A stretch of DNA of 64,000 nucleotides, from positions 1,054,001 through 1,118,000 of the forward strand of contig JAHRBC010000007.1 in NCBI GenBank assembly GCA_022702545.1. Reading direction: 5' to 3'. The position numbers were made by a program, and so were the translations under genes. The notes under the pieces were generated by a model. That model was not told the origin of the DNA and made no database searches. It was given only the letters and a program-made list of their open reading frames with translations. Positions within the stretch are counted from its first letter, which is position 1. Each line of letters starts with the position of its first letter. The DNA is from Phycomyces nitens (taxonomy: Eukaryota > Mucoromycota > Mucoromycetes > Mucorales > Phycomycetaceae). Below are positions 24,193 to 35,714 of the stretch, piece after piece.

Positions 24193-24565
24193 TTTTTTTG
24201 TCAAGAACCAGCAGGGAAAAACAAGACTCAATATTGAGAACACAGACCCATTGTACCTAAACCACCAAGAAAATGCGAAGTACATGGCTGCCATCAGTTG
24301 AAAAAGTATGTGACCAAGAAGAGTGGTAAATTTGTATGTTCTCTTGAACATTATCAAACAGTAGAAGGTGTATAATCCACGCATTATATACATCTTGTAT
24401 GTTTTGGATATTTAGTTTATTATTATGCAAGGTACTTTTTTTTATATAAATATAAATATATATATTTATATTTAGCTAGTAAAATACAGGCACAATTAGG
24501 ATCAACAGAATGATTAAAAAAAAGCCCATAGTCAATATTCCAGTAACATACCCCCCAAACAGTAT
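24193..24565. other. Intergenic 3' spacer between convergent genes
   Basis: It holds a 3' open remnant (to about 24301) in another frame after the Ies2-like stop, then AT-rich DNA. An additional exon of the Ies2-like gene here is possible but no splice combination gave a zinc finger. Confidence 0.45.
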
Positions 24566-25089
24566 TTATGCTCTATCAGTCTTCTTGCGGAAACCCTCGA
24601 CCTTGTTCTCCTTCAATGCAGTAAAGTACATATTTGCCAATTCACGGCAGTTTTGGTCTACACATGGACATTAGCCATATCCCTTTTATCAGCCTTTCCA
24701 ATCATTCACTTACAGTGGTTGACACCCTCGGTTCTGTAGCACTCATCAAGCTTCTCCTTGATAATACGTGCCTCCATAGCCTTGACCCAGTCATCGCGAA
24801 TCTTTTGATTGCGTGCAGCATAGACGGCTACATTATAATACATTCAGCAAATTATTTAGCATCAAAAAATTAAATATTTGCGACTGACTTTCTACACATC
24901 AATTACCCTTGCGATCGTTGGGATCAACCTTGTCCAAAGTAGGAACACTTTGATAGAGAAAGAATGAAAAAAGAAAAACGTAGAGAGGGGTAAATGGCTG
25001 TCGATTTAACAGATTTGGCGAATCATCGTAATTTCGTACCGTTCAAACTGTCTGTGCTCGGGGTATTCCCAGTCTGCGGTGGCTGCCAT
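24566..25089 (-). CDS. NADH dehydrogenase (complex I) NDUFB10-like / fungal 12-kDa subunit
   Basis: Four small exons on the minus strand (25040-25089, 24907-24947, 24714-24827, 24566-24657) give 98 aa, too fragmented to appear as one open frame. The protein reads ADWEYPEHRQFER, then VPTLDKVDPNDRK, AVYAARNQKIRDDWVKAMEA and EKLDECYRTEGVNHYQNCRE. The Cys-containing helix, the R-D-x-W-V-x-A-M-E-A-R motif and the GVNHY-x-N-C motif are typical of the fungal 12-kDa accessory subunit homologous to NDUFB10/PDSW in the membrane arm of mitochondrial complex I. There is no cleavable presequence, as usual for this subunit. The three introns are 92, 79 and 56 bp, all GT-AG. Confidence 0.85.
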
Positions 25090-25474
25090 TATATTCGAGA
25101 GGAGGGAATAATTGTATGTCTATCAAAAAAAAAACTGATACTATCTGTTTGCCTACCAATCCCTGCACACTAGTCTATTTACACCACAATCCAAAAGGTG
25201 TTTATTACTACGTCACGCTTTTAGTGACGTGCTATAAAGTGCAAAGCAGAATAAGATTTCTGTACCTGACAATTTATAATTGGTCACCTAGGTATTTCCA
25301 AGCATAATAATAATATTATTATTATTTTTAAATTTTTTGACATGTTTGAAACCCCCTCTGTATTTTTTGTATATATATGTATATATCTATCTATCTATCA
25401 ATTGGTGCCCAATAGTTTAAATCATAATATTTTCTTTCGTTTTTTTTTCTTTTGAAACTTTGCAGGTCATCAAG
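25090..25474. other. Divergent promoter region
   Basis: Shared upstream region of the NDUFB10-like gene (-) and the first F-box gene (+). It contains the inverted ACGTCAC/GTGACGT pair at 25210-25230, a TATAAAG directly after it, a (TA)n/(CTAT)n run at 25370-25400, and a pyrimidine tract ending in TTTGCAG before the F-box ATG, which might be a leader-intron acceptor. Confidence 0.5.
25210..25230. promoter_or_regulatory. Inverted ACGTCAC ... GTGACGT element
   Basis: ACGTCAC (25210-25216) and GTGACGT (25224-25230) form a perfect 7-bp inverted repeat around 7 bp, built of two CRE-like (bZIP) half-sites. It lies 121 bp upstream of the complex I subunit start. Confidence 0.4.
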
Positions 25475-27285
25475 ATGCTTCCACAAGAACTCATAATAAT
25501 GATTGCAAATAATCTTTCAACCAAAGACCGACTCGTTTGCAGTACAGTCTGCAAAGCATGGAAGGATCCTTTCCAAAGATCCCTGTGGAGAAGTATTGAA
25601 TTGAATGCCAGAGAAAAACTATGGATGGTTTGTTACGACTCCAAGAAAAAGGGTAGCAAATACGACTTGAATGGTCATTGCACACATGAGCTCTTGATCT
25701 CGTTCACTGCAGGAATCGACAACCAGGACTTTCATACACTGCTGTTTGTATTCCCAAGTCTGAGAGCCCTCAAGATTGAAGCCGAAATATTACCAACCGT
25801 CAATCTCTCAAGAGCACCAGGACAGCCATACTGGAATATGCTGACAAGTCTCGATATCATACCACCCAGATACAAAGATGAAGCAATCATCGTAGAATTC
25901 GCTAGACTCTTGACATTTACGCCTAATGTCAGATACTTGGGAATCCTGCAAAGTTCAAGTAAAGGGATAGAGTGTGGCTGGAGGGATATTGAAGTAGTTC
26001 ACGAGTCCCTACCGCTGCTCATTGAACTAGAGATCTCTATAAATCTTGTGGATCTCGAAGACGAGGACACAAAGGATATTGCGCGAGTTCAGCCATCAAG
26101 AGTAACTCGTCTAATCATAAACAGCTTTGATCAGTCTATATTCTGGGTCTATTATTTCGCTTGCAAGTACCCAGATGTGCAAACGATTAAATGCAGCTTA
26201 CTTGGCGATCAATCAGATTATGAAGAGACAGACATTCTGTACCCAAAGTTGGCTGAACTTTCGTCTCCTTTCCAAAAACTCAAGACCTTGGAAACAAACT
26301 CCAACCTCGCAGAGATGTTTAAGCATGATGTATTCTACGTCTTACTCCATAAGCTTGGAGTGAAGTTGAAGAATGTGACGTGTGTTCTTGACTGGGAGGA
26401 AGACCCTCAGATGTACTCAAGCATGGATGGCCTCCTTTATGGGACATTTACTGGTATCTTTAATAGTATCCAAGAAAGTGTCGAGCGTCTTTCGATCAGC
26501 AGTCCAACGATACTAAAGGAAGATGGTTTATTTGCAAATATCAGCATATGCACAACTTTGATCGATCTAGAGTTGCGTATCAATTCAGAGCACGTTGAAT
26601 TGGAAAATATTATACGACATTTTCCATCCTTGAAAAAGCTTGCGATAGACAGCTCTGATGGATCAGAGCTTGTGAATCCTCCAAAAATATTACCGGATAA
26701 TTGTATAGAGATACTCAAACTTGAAATGTTGAAGATCTCCCAAGAGGCATTAAGGACAATATCATGCAATCTGACACATCTTAAAAAGATGGTCTTGAGC
26801 AATGTCACGATATGGGGAAATGTATCTGTCGAGACTGGAGAATTCTGCATCAATATGTCAAGTACACGTTTCGAATATCTGCAACTCGAGGATGTACATT
26901 TTCACCACTATTACCTCGGACAGAGCTGCTTTTGTATCAACTTTTCTGCTGTTTTACAATCGGACTACCGAGAACAACCAGAGTCTGGTACGCATATTCC
27001 ATCATTCTGGAATTGTACGATTGTACGATTGCTTGGTATTTTATTGACAATTAATGTACCTTAGAGAAAAAAAGGTTGAGACATAGTCAAAAGTATTTCG
27101 AATCACGTAGAAAAAAGACAAGGAGCGCGTCTAAACCTGATCGACACCAAAATTCCTGTCAAGGACACCTTGGCCATGACACATGGAGAGACGATCTTTC
27201 TCGAGGCTATGCTATACTACGATGCAAGGCAGCCGACAAACTTTACATAGAGGGGTGTAGAGCTCATAATATATTTCCAGAATAA
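25475..27285 (+). CDS. F-box protein with leucine-rich-like repeats (paralogue 1)
   Basis: I propose two exons: 25475-27022 and 27067-27285, 588 aa. The F-box is at the N-terminus: MLPQELIIMIANNLSTKDRL, VCKAWKDPFQRSLW. The rest has irregular leucine-rich repeats (for example LRALKIEAEI, LKKLAID). The unspliced frame would stop at 27064, but splicing a 44-bp intron joins a downstream frame, DDLSRGYAILRCKAADKLYI. This aligns with GDLPNGFVKIQVGYLDTYYL at the end of the convergent paralogue, which supports the second exon. The protein should be the substrate receptor of an SCF ubiquitin ligase; the target is unknown. Such F-box families are strongly expanded in Mucorales. Confidence 0.75.
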
Positions 27286-27356
27286 ATTCGACTTGGAACC
27301 TTTATATATGTATATATATATTCATAATAATTTCTACATACAAGAATTTATGGCTT

Positions 27357-29234
27357 CTACCTATGACTGAAGCTACCCTGTTTATGTTCGAGATAGTACG
27401 TGTCCAGATATCCCACTTGTATCTTGACAAACCCGTTTGGAAGATCACCTCTCCAGAATCTTGCGTGGAGTAATCCACCAGGATGTCGCTTTCGAACGGT
27501 GCGCACGGGAACCACTTGTTCAACTTTGACGTAATGTTTACTATAGAACTTTGAGACATGGTATCCATCTTTATCCAATAGTCTCCTTATCCTCCTTCTT
27601 CCAAGATTGCTCGATGTATCATAGTAATAATGCCACCACATCATGCAAAAAGAAGCGTATGGCGCATGTTCAGCCCAACTCGGTATCTCTCTAAGCTTAG
27701 GATCATAGAATTGTGGAATGTGGGTGTATCGGTCGAGGGTAACGATATTGATAGGCTTTTCTTCATCATAGGCGCCGGTATCATCCACAACAAAAAATCT
27801 GATTATGTTCATGAATAGTGTGTGGAAATGCGTAAAAGACATATCCAAGTACATTTGTCTTGACAATTCACTTGGTGGCCCAATTATGTCCACCTGGGAC
27901 AAGTGCATTGCCACTAGGCTCCTGCAACGATAAGATAAATATTTAAATATTTGTGAACTTGCTGCTGATCGTCTGACCTCAAGAGTTTTTAGCTTATGCC
28001 AATCTTTGGTGCTGGCGTCTGTTGAGCTGAGATTAATGAATTTGGCTTCTACGATTAGATGCGTAATGCAAGGACAACTATTCAGTAGCATGTCCAATTC
28101 AATCGTGGAATGAGGGATTCTGAGCTTTAGGTATTCGAGATGTTGAAAGGTTTTAAAAGTTGGCAATGTGTAGGATTCGACATAATCATAAGATGAAACA
28201 TCCATATATAGTCTCTTGAGAGAATCTGGAAACGTATCAATGAGATCGATTTCAATGGTATTTGTACTTTCCAAAAGGCCTTGAAGGACATTGAGTCTGT
28301 ATGTCATGTCGGTAACTGACTTGAACATGTCCTTGTATACGGTGCACAATATCTTGTAGTGATCAGCCAGACATACATAATTATAAATGTCGACTTTGCT
28401 CAAGAGAGGAAATCTAAACATACGGCTCTCTAACATCATCATTGTTTCGGCGTCTGGCAGGGTCTCGTCCGCTTCATTTCCGTATGACGAGATTGCTGAA
28501 AAGGTACTAACGTTTGGGTATTTTATAGAGAAGTAATAATGCCAACCGATATCCATATTTTTGCATTTGAAATGAAAGGCTGTCAATCCATTTGCTGGTA
28601 CAATATCTGTAAATGACTTGATTGAATTTATCGGTATGCCGGAGAATCGAAGGTCCAATGATAGGTCTTGGAGTTTTGGTAGGGCATGGTGAATACTCTC
28701 TAATGTTTCCCATGTGTAATAGTAATGCGAATGTGTGTAGCATTCTTCTGAAAATTTCATTTGCCTCAGATTTGGTAAGAAGGATATAACCTCAAGTAGC
28801 TTTTCTTCTGGATCAGTTTTATCGAAACAATCGGTCATCATGTCAAGATTTGTGAGTAGATTCCAATGGCACCAATTACTCGTTGTATTCCAGATGTCCG
28901 AGTGTAGGGTATTGTAGGTGGTTTTAAAGGACAATAGTTTTTGGAAATAGCCTTGTAGTCGAGAGAGTTGGTCATTGGTCAGACCGAGATTCTTTTTGAG
29001 AATCAGATCTCGGACTCGATTTCCATTCTTTTTGTAAGAGTCTTCTTGGATTATGGGTGGGTCGAGGATTGATCCCAACTTTTGTTCATCGACGATCTCT
29101 ACGGTATACCACAGAGAATGTTGGAATGCCTTTGACCATGCTTTGCAAACTGTGGTACAGGCAATCCTTTGTTTATGGGTCAAAAATGACGCAATGACTG
29201 TGAGGACTTCAAAGGGAATTGACGATGCCAACAT
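27357..29234 (-). CDS. F-box protein with leucine-rich-like repeats (paralogue 2)
   Basis: A single-exon frame of 625 aa on the minus strand, convergent with paralogue 1 and ending 71 bp from it. The F-box reads SIPFEVLTVIASFLTHKQRI, then CTTVCKAWSKAFQHSLW. Several positions are shared with paralogue 1 (VCKAW, F-Q-x-S-L-W, LPxL-x-L), as is the C-terminal module after HIPQF. About 20 residues, starting LREIPSWAEHAPY, form an insertion absent from paralogue 1. It is presumably an SCF substrate adaptor. Divergence between the two copies is high, so the duplication is old. Confidence 0.82.
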   Translation of the reverse strand: MLASSIPFEVLTVIASFLTHKQRIACTTVCKAWSKAFQHSLWYTVEIVDEQKLGSILDPPIIQEDSYKKNGNRVRDLILKKNLGLTNDQLSRLQGYFQKLLSFKTTYNTLHSDIWNTTSNWCHWNLLTNLDMMTDCFDKTDPEEKLLEVISFLPNLRQMKFSEECYTHSHYYYTWETLESIHHALPKLQDLSLDLRFSGIPINSIKSFTDIVPANGLTAFHFKCKNMDIGWHYYFSIKYPNVSTFSAISSYGNEADETLPDAETMMMLESRMFRFPLLSKVDIYNYVCLADHYKILCTVYKDMFKSVTDMTYRLNVLQGLLESTNTIEIDLIDTFPDSLKRLYMDVSSYDYVESYTLPTFKTFQHLEYLKLRIPHSTIELDMLLNSCPCITHLIVEAKFINLSSTDASTKDWHKLKTLEVRRSAASSQIFKYLSYRCRSLVAMHLSQVDIIGPPSELSRQMYLDMSFTHFHTLFMNIIRFFVVDDTGAYDEEKPINIVTLDRYTHIPQFYDPKLREIPSWAEHAPYASFCMMWWHYYYDTSSNLGRRRIRRLLDKDGYHVSKFYSKHYVKVEQVVPVRTVRKRHPGGLLHARFWRGDLPNGFVKIQVGYLDTYYLEHKQGSFSHR

Positions 29235-29420
29235 TATTGAAAAGGATTCGCTTTCTAATTATTACAGTTCCATTCCAATAGAATGGATTTCAGTCGGTAA
29301 ATAAAGCAGTCACACTACTACTTTAAGACACTTTGTTTTCCAAAGTACGTGCCAAGTATCTGGGTACCCTTAATGTCCTTTATTGATAAGGCAGCCTGTA
29401 GTTACTAACCATTCCTACTC

Positions 29421-29460
<40 letters not shown>
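29421..29460 (+). repeat. (TTA)n microsatellite
   Basis: Thirteen tandem trinucleotides, uninterrupted. Confidence 0.9.
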
Positions 29461-31504
29461 GTATCTCTTGTCCTTGTTTTTATTCATTGAGCCCCCCAAA
29501 CAACAGGCCCAATGTTCATCTTGTTAATTTGCAATAAGAGATTATCTCGTGAAACACTACTCATAGTGACGTCTTGGCTTGTTCTATAGATTGGATTGCT
29601 ATAGAGTAAAGATATTCAATGTCTTTGGTACTGGCTTTGTCCAGCACTCTGTTATAACATATTATAGAGACTGCCTCAAAATCCTTGCTGTTCATCTTTT
29701 ACAACTAGATCCCCACTTTCTGTTTCTGATCTATTGCTATACTAACCTCACAATTTCCAGTCAAAATAAATGTTTTTAGTGTCTTGACAAACACCCACCT
29801 TTATTTTTTAAAAATATATAAGAAGAATAAATACAATACTGTTCTTTAAAGGTGCCTTTCATGTATTATATCCATCTGTTTATTGTGGATTTCATTTCAT
29901 AATAAAACACTGAACCCCCTTTGTGTGATTGTCATTCCAAGCAAATAGTGATACAGTAAAGGGAATAAAAAAGAAGTCAAGACACCCAAAGACTCCCTCT
30001 TTTTTTTTGAATGTAAATATGTATAATCGACACATCTGAAAAGTGATGCCTTGTAATTACTAAACAACATAACCTTCTTTGAAATAGCGTCTCTCTAAAA
30101 TAGCCAACAATAGCCAAAAGATCAATGATTTCCTAAAACAAAAGTCGATTATAAAGTGCTTCTTACCATCAAATAGTACATGTATAATGTGATATTGGCA
30201 ATTGACATGTATTTTATTTAAATCAAGACAATTATAAAGTCTCTGAAAGACCCTCTGTCAGACCACCGTTGGATCAATAGTTAAAGCAGAAACTCTGGAT
30301 CCATCTCATCATTCTCCCTAGGTAAATCTTGGCTATCCAAAGTGTTTCAGTAGAGTATATTCTGCCAGCAATACATTCAGTCCTTGACATTACCTGTGTT
30401 TGACCCCTGTGATATCCAAAAAACCCCACTGCCACATACATTTATACATATATAGGCTTTAATCATATTCCTGGGTTCTCTTGATGGCTCAATAAAGCAA
30501 ATATTCTTGCCCTATTATCGACACACGACCTTTGCAGTACCAAGCTTACCGAAAACGACACATTGTTTTTTCTGTATTGTACTCAATTCTCACGCGTGCT
30601 TTATTTGCTTGTCTTTATGATTTATCTAATTGATCAGCTGTACTCCATATCCAATGGACCTAGTAATGACTTGGAAAGACTCACATTTTGATTCTTTGCC
30701 GCGACATTGATCAATTGTGTCTTGTGTAGTATGGTACTACGCAGCCCCGTGTAAACCATTTGGCGATTTATAAAACTCTGCATCTTCCAAGCATTGATTG
30801 TTATAGATATATATATATTAAATATTATATCCAATTTATAGATTAAATGAAATAAATAAATAAATAAATATAAAGGATTATAGACACCACAATCACAAGA
30901 GCTTGTTTTTGATGGCCAAGGAATATGACAATTGATCTATAGACATTGTGTCGAGAGCTGCAATGACAAGGACATTCATTAAACTATATATTTCATCTTG
31001 TTTTATTTGATTATTATTATTAATGTCGAGAGGCCAAGGGGCCCAAAAAAAACTCATTGAGCACAACCCTTCATAATACATTTTGGCTACGGACAGTCGG
31101 ATCTTGTGACCTGGCTGAAAGAAAGGATGCTGCTGGAACCTGATTATTAATCAACATGCACTGATAAGAATAGAATCCACTTCTCCAAAGTTGCACACCT
31201 TAAACCTAAATGTCAAGACCCAATACAAAGGATAAGCGTAAATTACAAAATATTTAATAATAAGCTTACTATATATATATAAAAAAGTAAGCCTGGTCTG
31301 TACTCACAGTTTGTGAAACAGGCCGGTATGATACAATATTGCGCAAGTTTGGAAATCTTGTGTATCTGAACCTTGTATAGCTGTCAATTTTACAAATGGG
31401 ATATTTGCACCCGGATCCAAATCAACCATGGTCCAAAAATTACGCCAAATAAACATGATTATTAATCACGAGGCCTTGTCATTTAGCCATCAAGCTCTTT
31501 AATG

Positions 31505-31538
<34 letters not shown>

Positions 31539-31566
31539 TATTGATATTGATATTGATGATGATGAT
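31505..31566 (+). repeat. (AAT)n(TGA)n compound microsatellite
   Basis: About eleven AAT units grading into GATATT and GAT units. Confidence 0.85.
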
Positions 31567-31660
31567 TAAACAGAGTTAAAGAAATATGAAGATTTATTGT
31601 TGATATTGTATGTATAGTTTTTTATTTTTTTAAAAAAGATCTTGAAATATATTTATATTT

Positions 31661-33014
31661 TTACTTGAAGATCTTGCCATCCTGGCAACCCTCAACCTCC
31701 CAAGCCATGTACTTGTAGATCTCATCCTTCTTCTCCTCGTACTGGGAAGGCTCGATCTTGGTGAAGTTGTAGGACTCGAAATCAGCAGCATCGTAGACCT
31801 CCTCAGGGATGGTCTGACCACGGATGAGGAAGTAACCAGCAATGTTGTTGTTGTTGTTCTCACCGCAGACAATCATGGAACCGAAAGCGTACTTGCGTGC
31901 GCGCTCAAGACGGGCAAAGAAACCACCGATAAGGTTGCAAGACATGAAGACAAGGGTCAACTCATCGTTGTACTTGTAGTCTGCGCGCCAGAGAGAGTAA
32001 CCCTCGGAATCGTGGTTCTCCCAGAACCACTTCATGGCAACATCGGTCTTGTTGTTGGAGTACATGCGCTTCCACTCGTCCATGACGAACTTGGAGGGAG
32101 GGAGGAGATCAAGGGCAGACTTGACCTTGGGAGCGGGCTTGGGGGTGTCGTCCATGGGGTCCTCAGCAGCGACTTCCTTCTTCTTCTCCTTCTTCTCCTT
32201 CTTGGGAGCCTCTTCCTTCTTGGGGGTCTCCTTCTTCTCCTTCTTGGCGGGAACGAACTTGAGGGGAGTCTCGCAGAGCTTGATGTCACCGAGAGCAGCC
32301 TTGAAGTGCTCCTTGTTGGCAACAGTGGTGAAGTAACGGGTTACGTTCTTGTACTCGCTGCGGAAAGCCTTGTCAAAGATGACAGTGTAGGGGAGGGCAA
32401 GGTTGCAGACAATGGCGATATCAGCATAGGTGATATCCTCACCAACCAAGTAGGTCTTGGTCAACAAGATCTTGTCGAGAGCAGCCATGGTGCGCTTGAC
32501 CTTCTCCTGGGCAGCATCAACATTGGGCTTCATGTAGGGCATGTAACCCATGAGAGGGTAGACCCAGGCACCAACGTGGGAAGCAATCTCGTTCTCAGCA
32601 AAGAGGATCCACTGCATGATGAGAGCCTTCTCGACGGCGGTCTTGCCGACAAGAGGAGAGTTCTCCTTGGCAAGAGCGGCGTAGTAGCCAATGGCAGAGG
32701 ACTCAAAGAGGTTGACCTCGGGGCTCTCAAAGGCGGGGACTTTGCCCATGGGGAACTTGGTGAGGAACTCGGGGGTGACATCCTTGGGGATCTCAAAGGA
32801 CTTGAGATCGACCTTGACGCCGTTGTAGGCACCCTAAGCAGTGGACGCGTTAATTGATATCCAAGAGACGTGTGATATATAGAGAGACTTACAGCAATGA
32901 CGGCCTTGGCGGCGCGGGGGTTGTTGGGGTAGGTGTAGATAGTCTATAGAGCACATTGTGAGTAAAAATTGAAAGGTTTGGCAAGGCTAGCAAACTTACA
33001 CCGATGGCAGCCAT
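31661..33014 (-). CDS. Translation elongation factor eEF1B gamma subunit
   Basis: Three exons on the minus strand (33000-33014, 32893-32943, 31661-32833), 412 aa, the family's normal size. The first exon has only five codons. The N-terminal thioredoxin/GST fold begins AAIGTIYTYPNNPRAAKAVI, followed by the all-helical GST-C part (KALIMQWILFAENEIASHVG). A Lys/Glu/Pro-rich linker (KKEKKETPKKEEAPKKEKKE) leads to the C-terminal eEF1-gamma domain (LPPSKFVMDEWKRMYSNN, FWENHD, WEVEGCQDGKIFK). It is a structural subunit of the guanine-exchange complex for eEF1A. Codon use is extremely biased (AAG, GTC, CTC), as expected for high expression; this bias also creates a long spurious antisense frame at 32012-32857. 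Confidence 0.95.
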
Positions 33015-33078
33015 TGTGAAGAAAGGGGTAAAGAAAATATAATCTGGGAGGCTTTGCGTTTTTAAATCAAAAAAAAAA

Positions 33079-33120
33079 TTATTATTATTATTGTTATTAT
33101 TATTATTATTATTATTATTG
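33079..33120 (+). repeat. (ATT)n microsatellite upstream of eEF1B-gamma
   Basis: About 14 ATT units with one G interruption, in the short interval between the two minus-strand genes. Confidence 0.85.
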
Positions 33121-33220
33121 TATATATTTTTGTATATTATATTATATTGTTTTGGATCTCAGATTGCAAAAAAAAAATACGTATATATAAAATTATATAT
33201 ATATATATAAATTATTTAAA

Positions 33221-35714
33221 CTACAGGCGCCGCATGGAGCATGTGTTGCAAAATACGGGAGTGTCCATGTTGCCTAGCAACTCGGTTGAGCCTGGCAGTC
33301 TGCGCAAACAGGTGTTACAGATCTTGTCCATGGGCTCCACGCTCTAAAGACAATTATTATGTTTAGCATATACATATATATATAAATAAAGAGATGTCAT
33401 TGTCTTTTCTTACCTTTTTTTTGGCCTTTGCCAACAACAGCCCAAGTTCGTCCCGGAGTTTCTTGTTGTTGATACGCAATTGGTGAAGTTCGTACTGCCA
33501 GTTGGCGTCACGTTGAATATCCAGCTCCTCAATGACCTTTTCACCCACACACAGGAATTGCTGGCGTTGTGTGCGGGCATTGTCTGGATCTCCACCCGCC
33601 AGACTGGCCTTTCCCTTTTTCTTGATGTCTGGGTCAGTAGAGACAAACGCAGGTTCATCTATGGCCATGTCATCAAAGATCACCTTTGTCTGCATCAGGA
33701 CAAACGAAGGCTGCTCCTGAAGAGACGACATGCCGTCTGGATAAAACGAAGACATGACCATAATCTCATCCCCCACATTGTTCACAAGTGCATGCCGCAG
33801 GTAGACAACCTTGCCTTCCTTTACCTCGGCCAATGCACGAGTCAGGTCGGTGGTCCGGTTGCTTCTCATGAGCTGATACAGCGACGTGCCAATGACTTGC
33901 GAGGGTGGCAGTCCGAGGATATTTGCACATGTCCAGCTCGCATAAAGTAGCAGTCCATCAAGGCTAAGCTTGCCCCAGAACTCATGGTCGTCTGTGCCTG
34001 TACTCATGCCTGCATTCTGCTCATAAGAATGCACCCGTTTCTTGAGAGAAAGGAAGTTGCGAGGGAATTGGTAGACTGGGCGCTCTCTTCCGGACAATAC
34101 AACGTACTTGCGGCCCCTTCCGTCTTCATTGCGCAGCTTTCCGTAGCACTCGATCCACATGTAGCCCGAGTTCTTTCGTTTGACACGGTATATCAGGTTC
34201 ACTGGCTCACTTGCATCACTCGACGATTGCTTTAGTTCACGCATGACAGTTATGATGTCAGACGGATGACAGATCTCCTTTAGAGACTTTCCTAGCAACT
34301 CATTCGAGTCATACTCAAGCAGGGGTTTGGTGGCCTCTGAGCAGTAAAGGAAAATGCCCTTGACTGTCAAGACATGGATGAAATCAGGACTCTGGTCAAG
34401 CAGGAGCTCATGCCAGCATCTCCTCGATCTGCCTTCGTCAGTGCTGGCTTCTTTGATCAGTGTCTCGACGTCCATAAACGATTCGGTTTTAATCGCCTGA
34501 GGAACTGGTTTGGGAGAAAGAGGACGGACCCATTCCTGGACTACCTCTGAAGGGTTCTTGATTTGGTTCATTGGGTTGTCTAGAGGCAATGTTTAGCATA
34601 GCCCACGGACCAGCCAGATAAATAGACTTACTAGGCTGGAGTCCCTGGGGTATGACAAGACTACGGTAATTCACCATATACGTTCCGTCTAGTGGGATTT
34701 AGGGCGCAAAAAAACAAAAAAAGAAAGATAGAAAGATCAGTAGATTCGCAACCGTTTCTTTAGAGGACCCTTCCCAATCAAGAAAAGAAAATACCTTAAC
34801 TACCCTTCATGCTATCAAATATCGAGTTCGGCTGCTCGACCAAATCAACTTGAAGTCCAACAAAGTAATCAATCTCGTCTGATTCCCAAGCGACCGGAAT
34901 GACCGTCAAGAGGTTCACAAAGGGCTATTTTTTTTATGAAAGGGGAGGAAGAGGGGGAGATTAGGATTAAACAGCAGAGTTTAAATGTGGCGTACCTGGC
35001 CAGTCTTGCGGTAATTGATGATACTGGCCTGGGATTCCTTTCCTTGGGAAATGTGGGTCTTTATGTGGTAGACAGTGGTGTTATCGGTATACTTGCGACG
35101 AGAGCCAAGAGCAACCCTTCCGTCTGGAGCCTGAAGGAACCTGCAATTGCGCCCGACCACCTCGCTTGGTGCGTATCCGGTCAGTTTCTCAAAAGTAGGA
35201 GACGCATACACAATGGGGGCGTCGTATTGATGGGCGTCCACGACGACAAACGAGCAAGACAAATCTACTGGGCCAAGGTTGATTTGTGGGTTTGGCCTGT
35301 AAAGATAGAGTTTAATTGGCATCCTCACTTTGTCTAGAAATAAGGAGGCTACCTGTTTGCAACACGGGCAAGGATCGAAAGCATGTCGAATCCAGTGCTT
35401 GCGTACATTGCTGAATAGCGGGCCGCAATATCTGCAGAGTTTGTGGGCCCAGTGGCCTCTGGGAGTGGAAGTGGGAGAGGACCTGGGGTAGGAATAGGAC
35501 CAGTCGCAAGGGTGGGAGGGACTGGCATTGGCTGTCGAGGCGGCATTGCACAGAACATCGGGGGTGGTACGGAGGGGCCGACGTTCTGTTGCGATCCTGT
35601 CATCAATCCAGCCGTATATCCACTATAGGAGAATAGACGATCGGTTGATGGAGGGACATTGGCGCTTTCGTATAATTGGGGGTTAAATGGGACGATGTTT
35701 TCAAAGGGATTCAT
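33221..35714 (-). CDS. White Collar-1/MadA-like LOV-PAS blue-light photoreceptor
   Basis: Six exons on the minus strand (35353-35714, 34996-35296, 34804-34924, 34632-34688, 33414-34579, 33221-33343), 709 aa. After a Pro-rich N-terminus, residues about 132-258 form a LOV domain: SCSFVVVDA, FEKLTGYAPSEVVGRNCRFL, SIINYRKTGQPFVNLLTVIP. The photoactive Cys (near residue 172) in GRNCRFLQ is present, so flavin adduct chemistry should work. Two more PAS domains follow (about 335-440 and 455-560), then a coiled coil. The last exon has CNTC and CNTC spaced 19 residues apart, which is the position of the WC-1 GATA finger, but the usual TPEWRRGP-like core is missing. WC-1 proteins pair with WC-2 to activate light-induced genes. 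Mucorales carry several WC-1 paralogues; which one this is cannot be told. Confidence 0.9.

Larger units (their letters stand above)
29235..31660. other. Gene-poor AT-rich region, 2.4 kb
   Basis: No frame longer than about 70 codons and no domain, tRNA or transposon end recognised. It includes a (TTA)n run at 29421-29460, a (AAT)n/(TGA)n run at 31505-31566, and numerous A/T homopolymers. Confidence 0.55.

Noticed and set aside
27036..27250. Alternative last exon of F-box paralogue 1 (KIPVKDTLAMTHGETIFLEA frame)
   Set aside because: It reads well, but the other frame over the same DNA aligns with the C-terminus of paralogue 2, and that alignment decides.
32012..32857. 281-codon open frame antisense to the eEF1B-gamma gene
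   Set aside because: It results from the extreme codon bias of the elongation factor gene on the other strand; the protein is Leu/Gly-rich without domain.
33269..33281. Perfect X-box-like palindrome GTTGCCTAGCAAC
   Set aside because: It lies inside the last coding exon of the LOV/PAS gene, encoding part of ELLGN, so a regulatory role is not needed to explain it.
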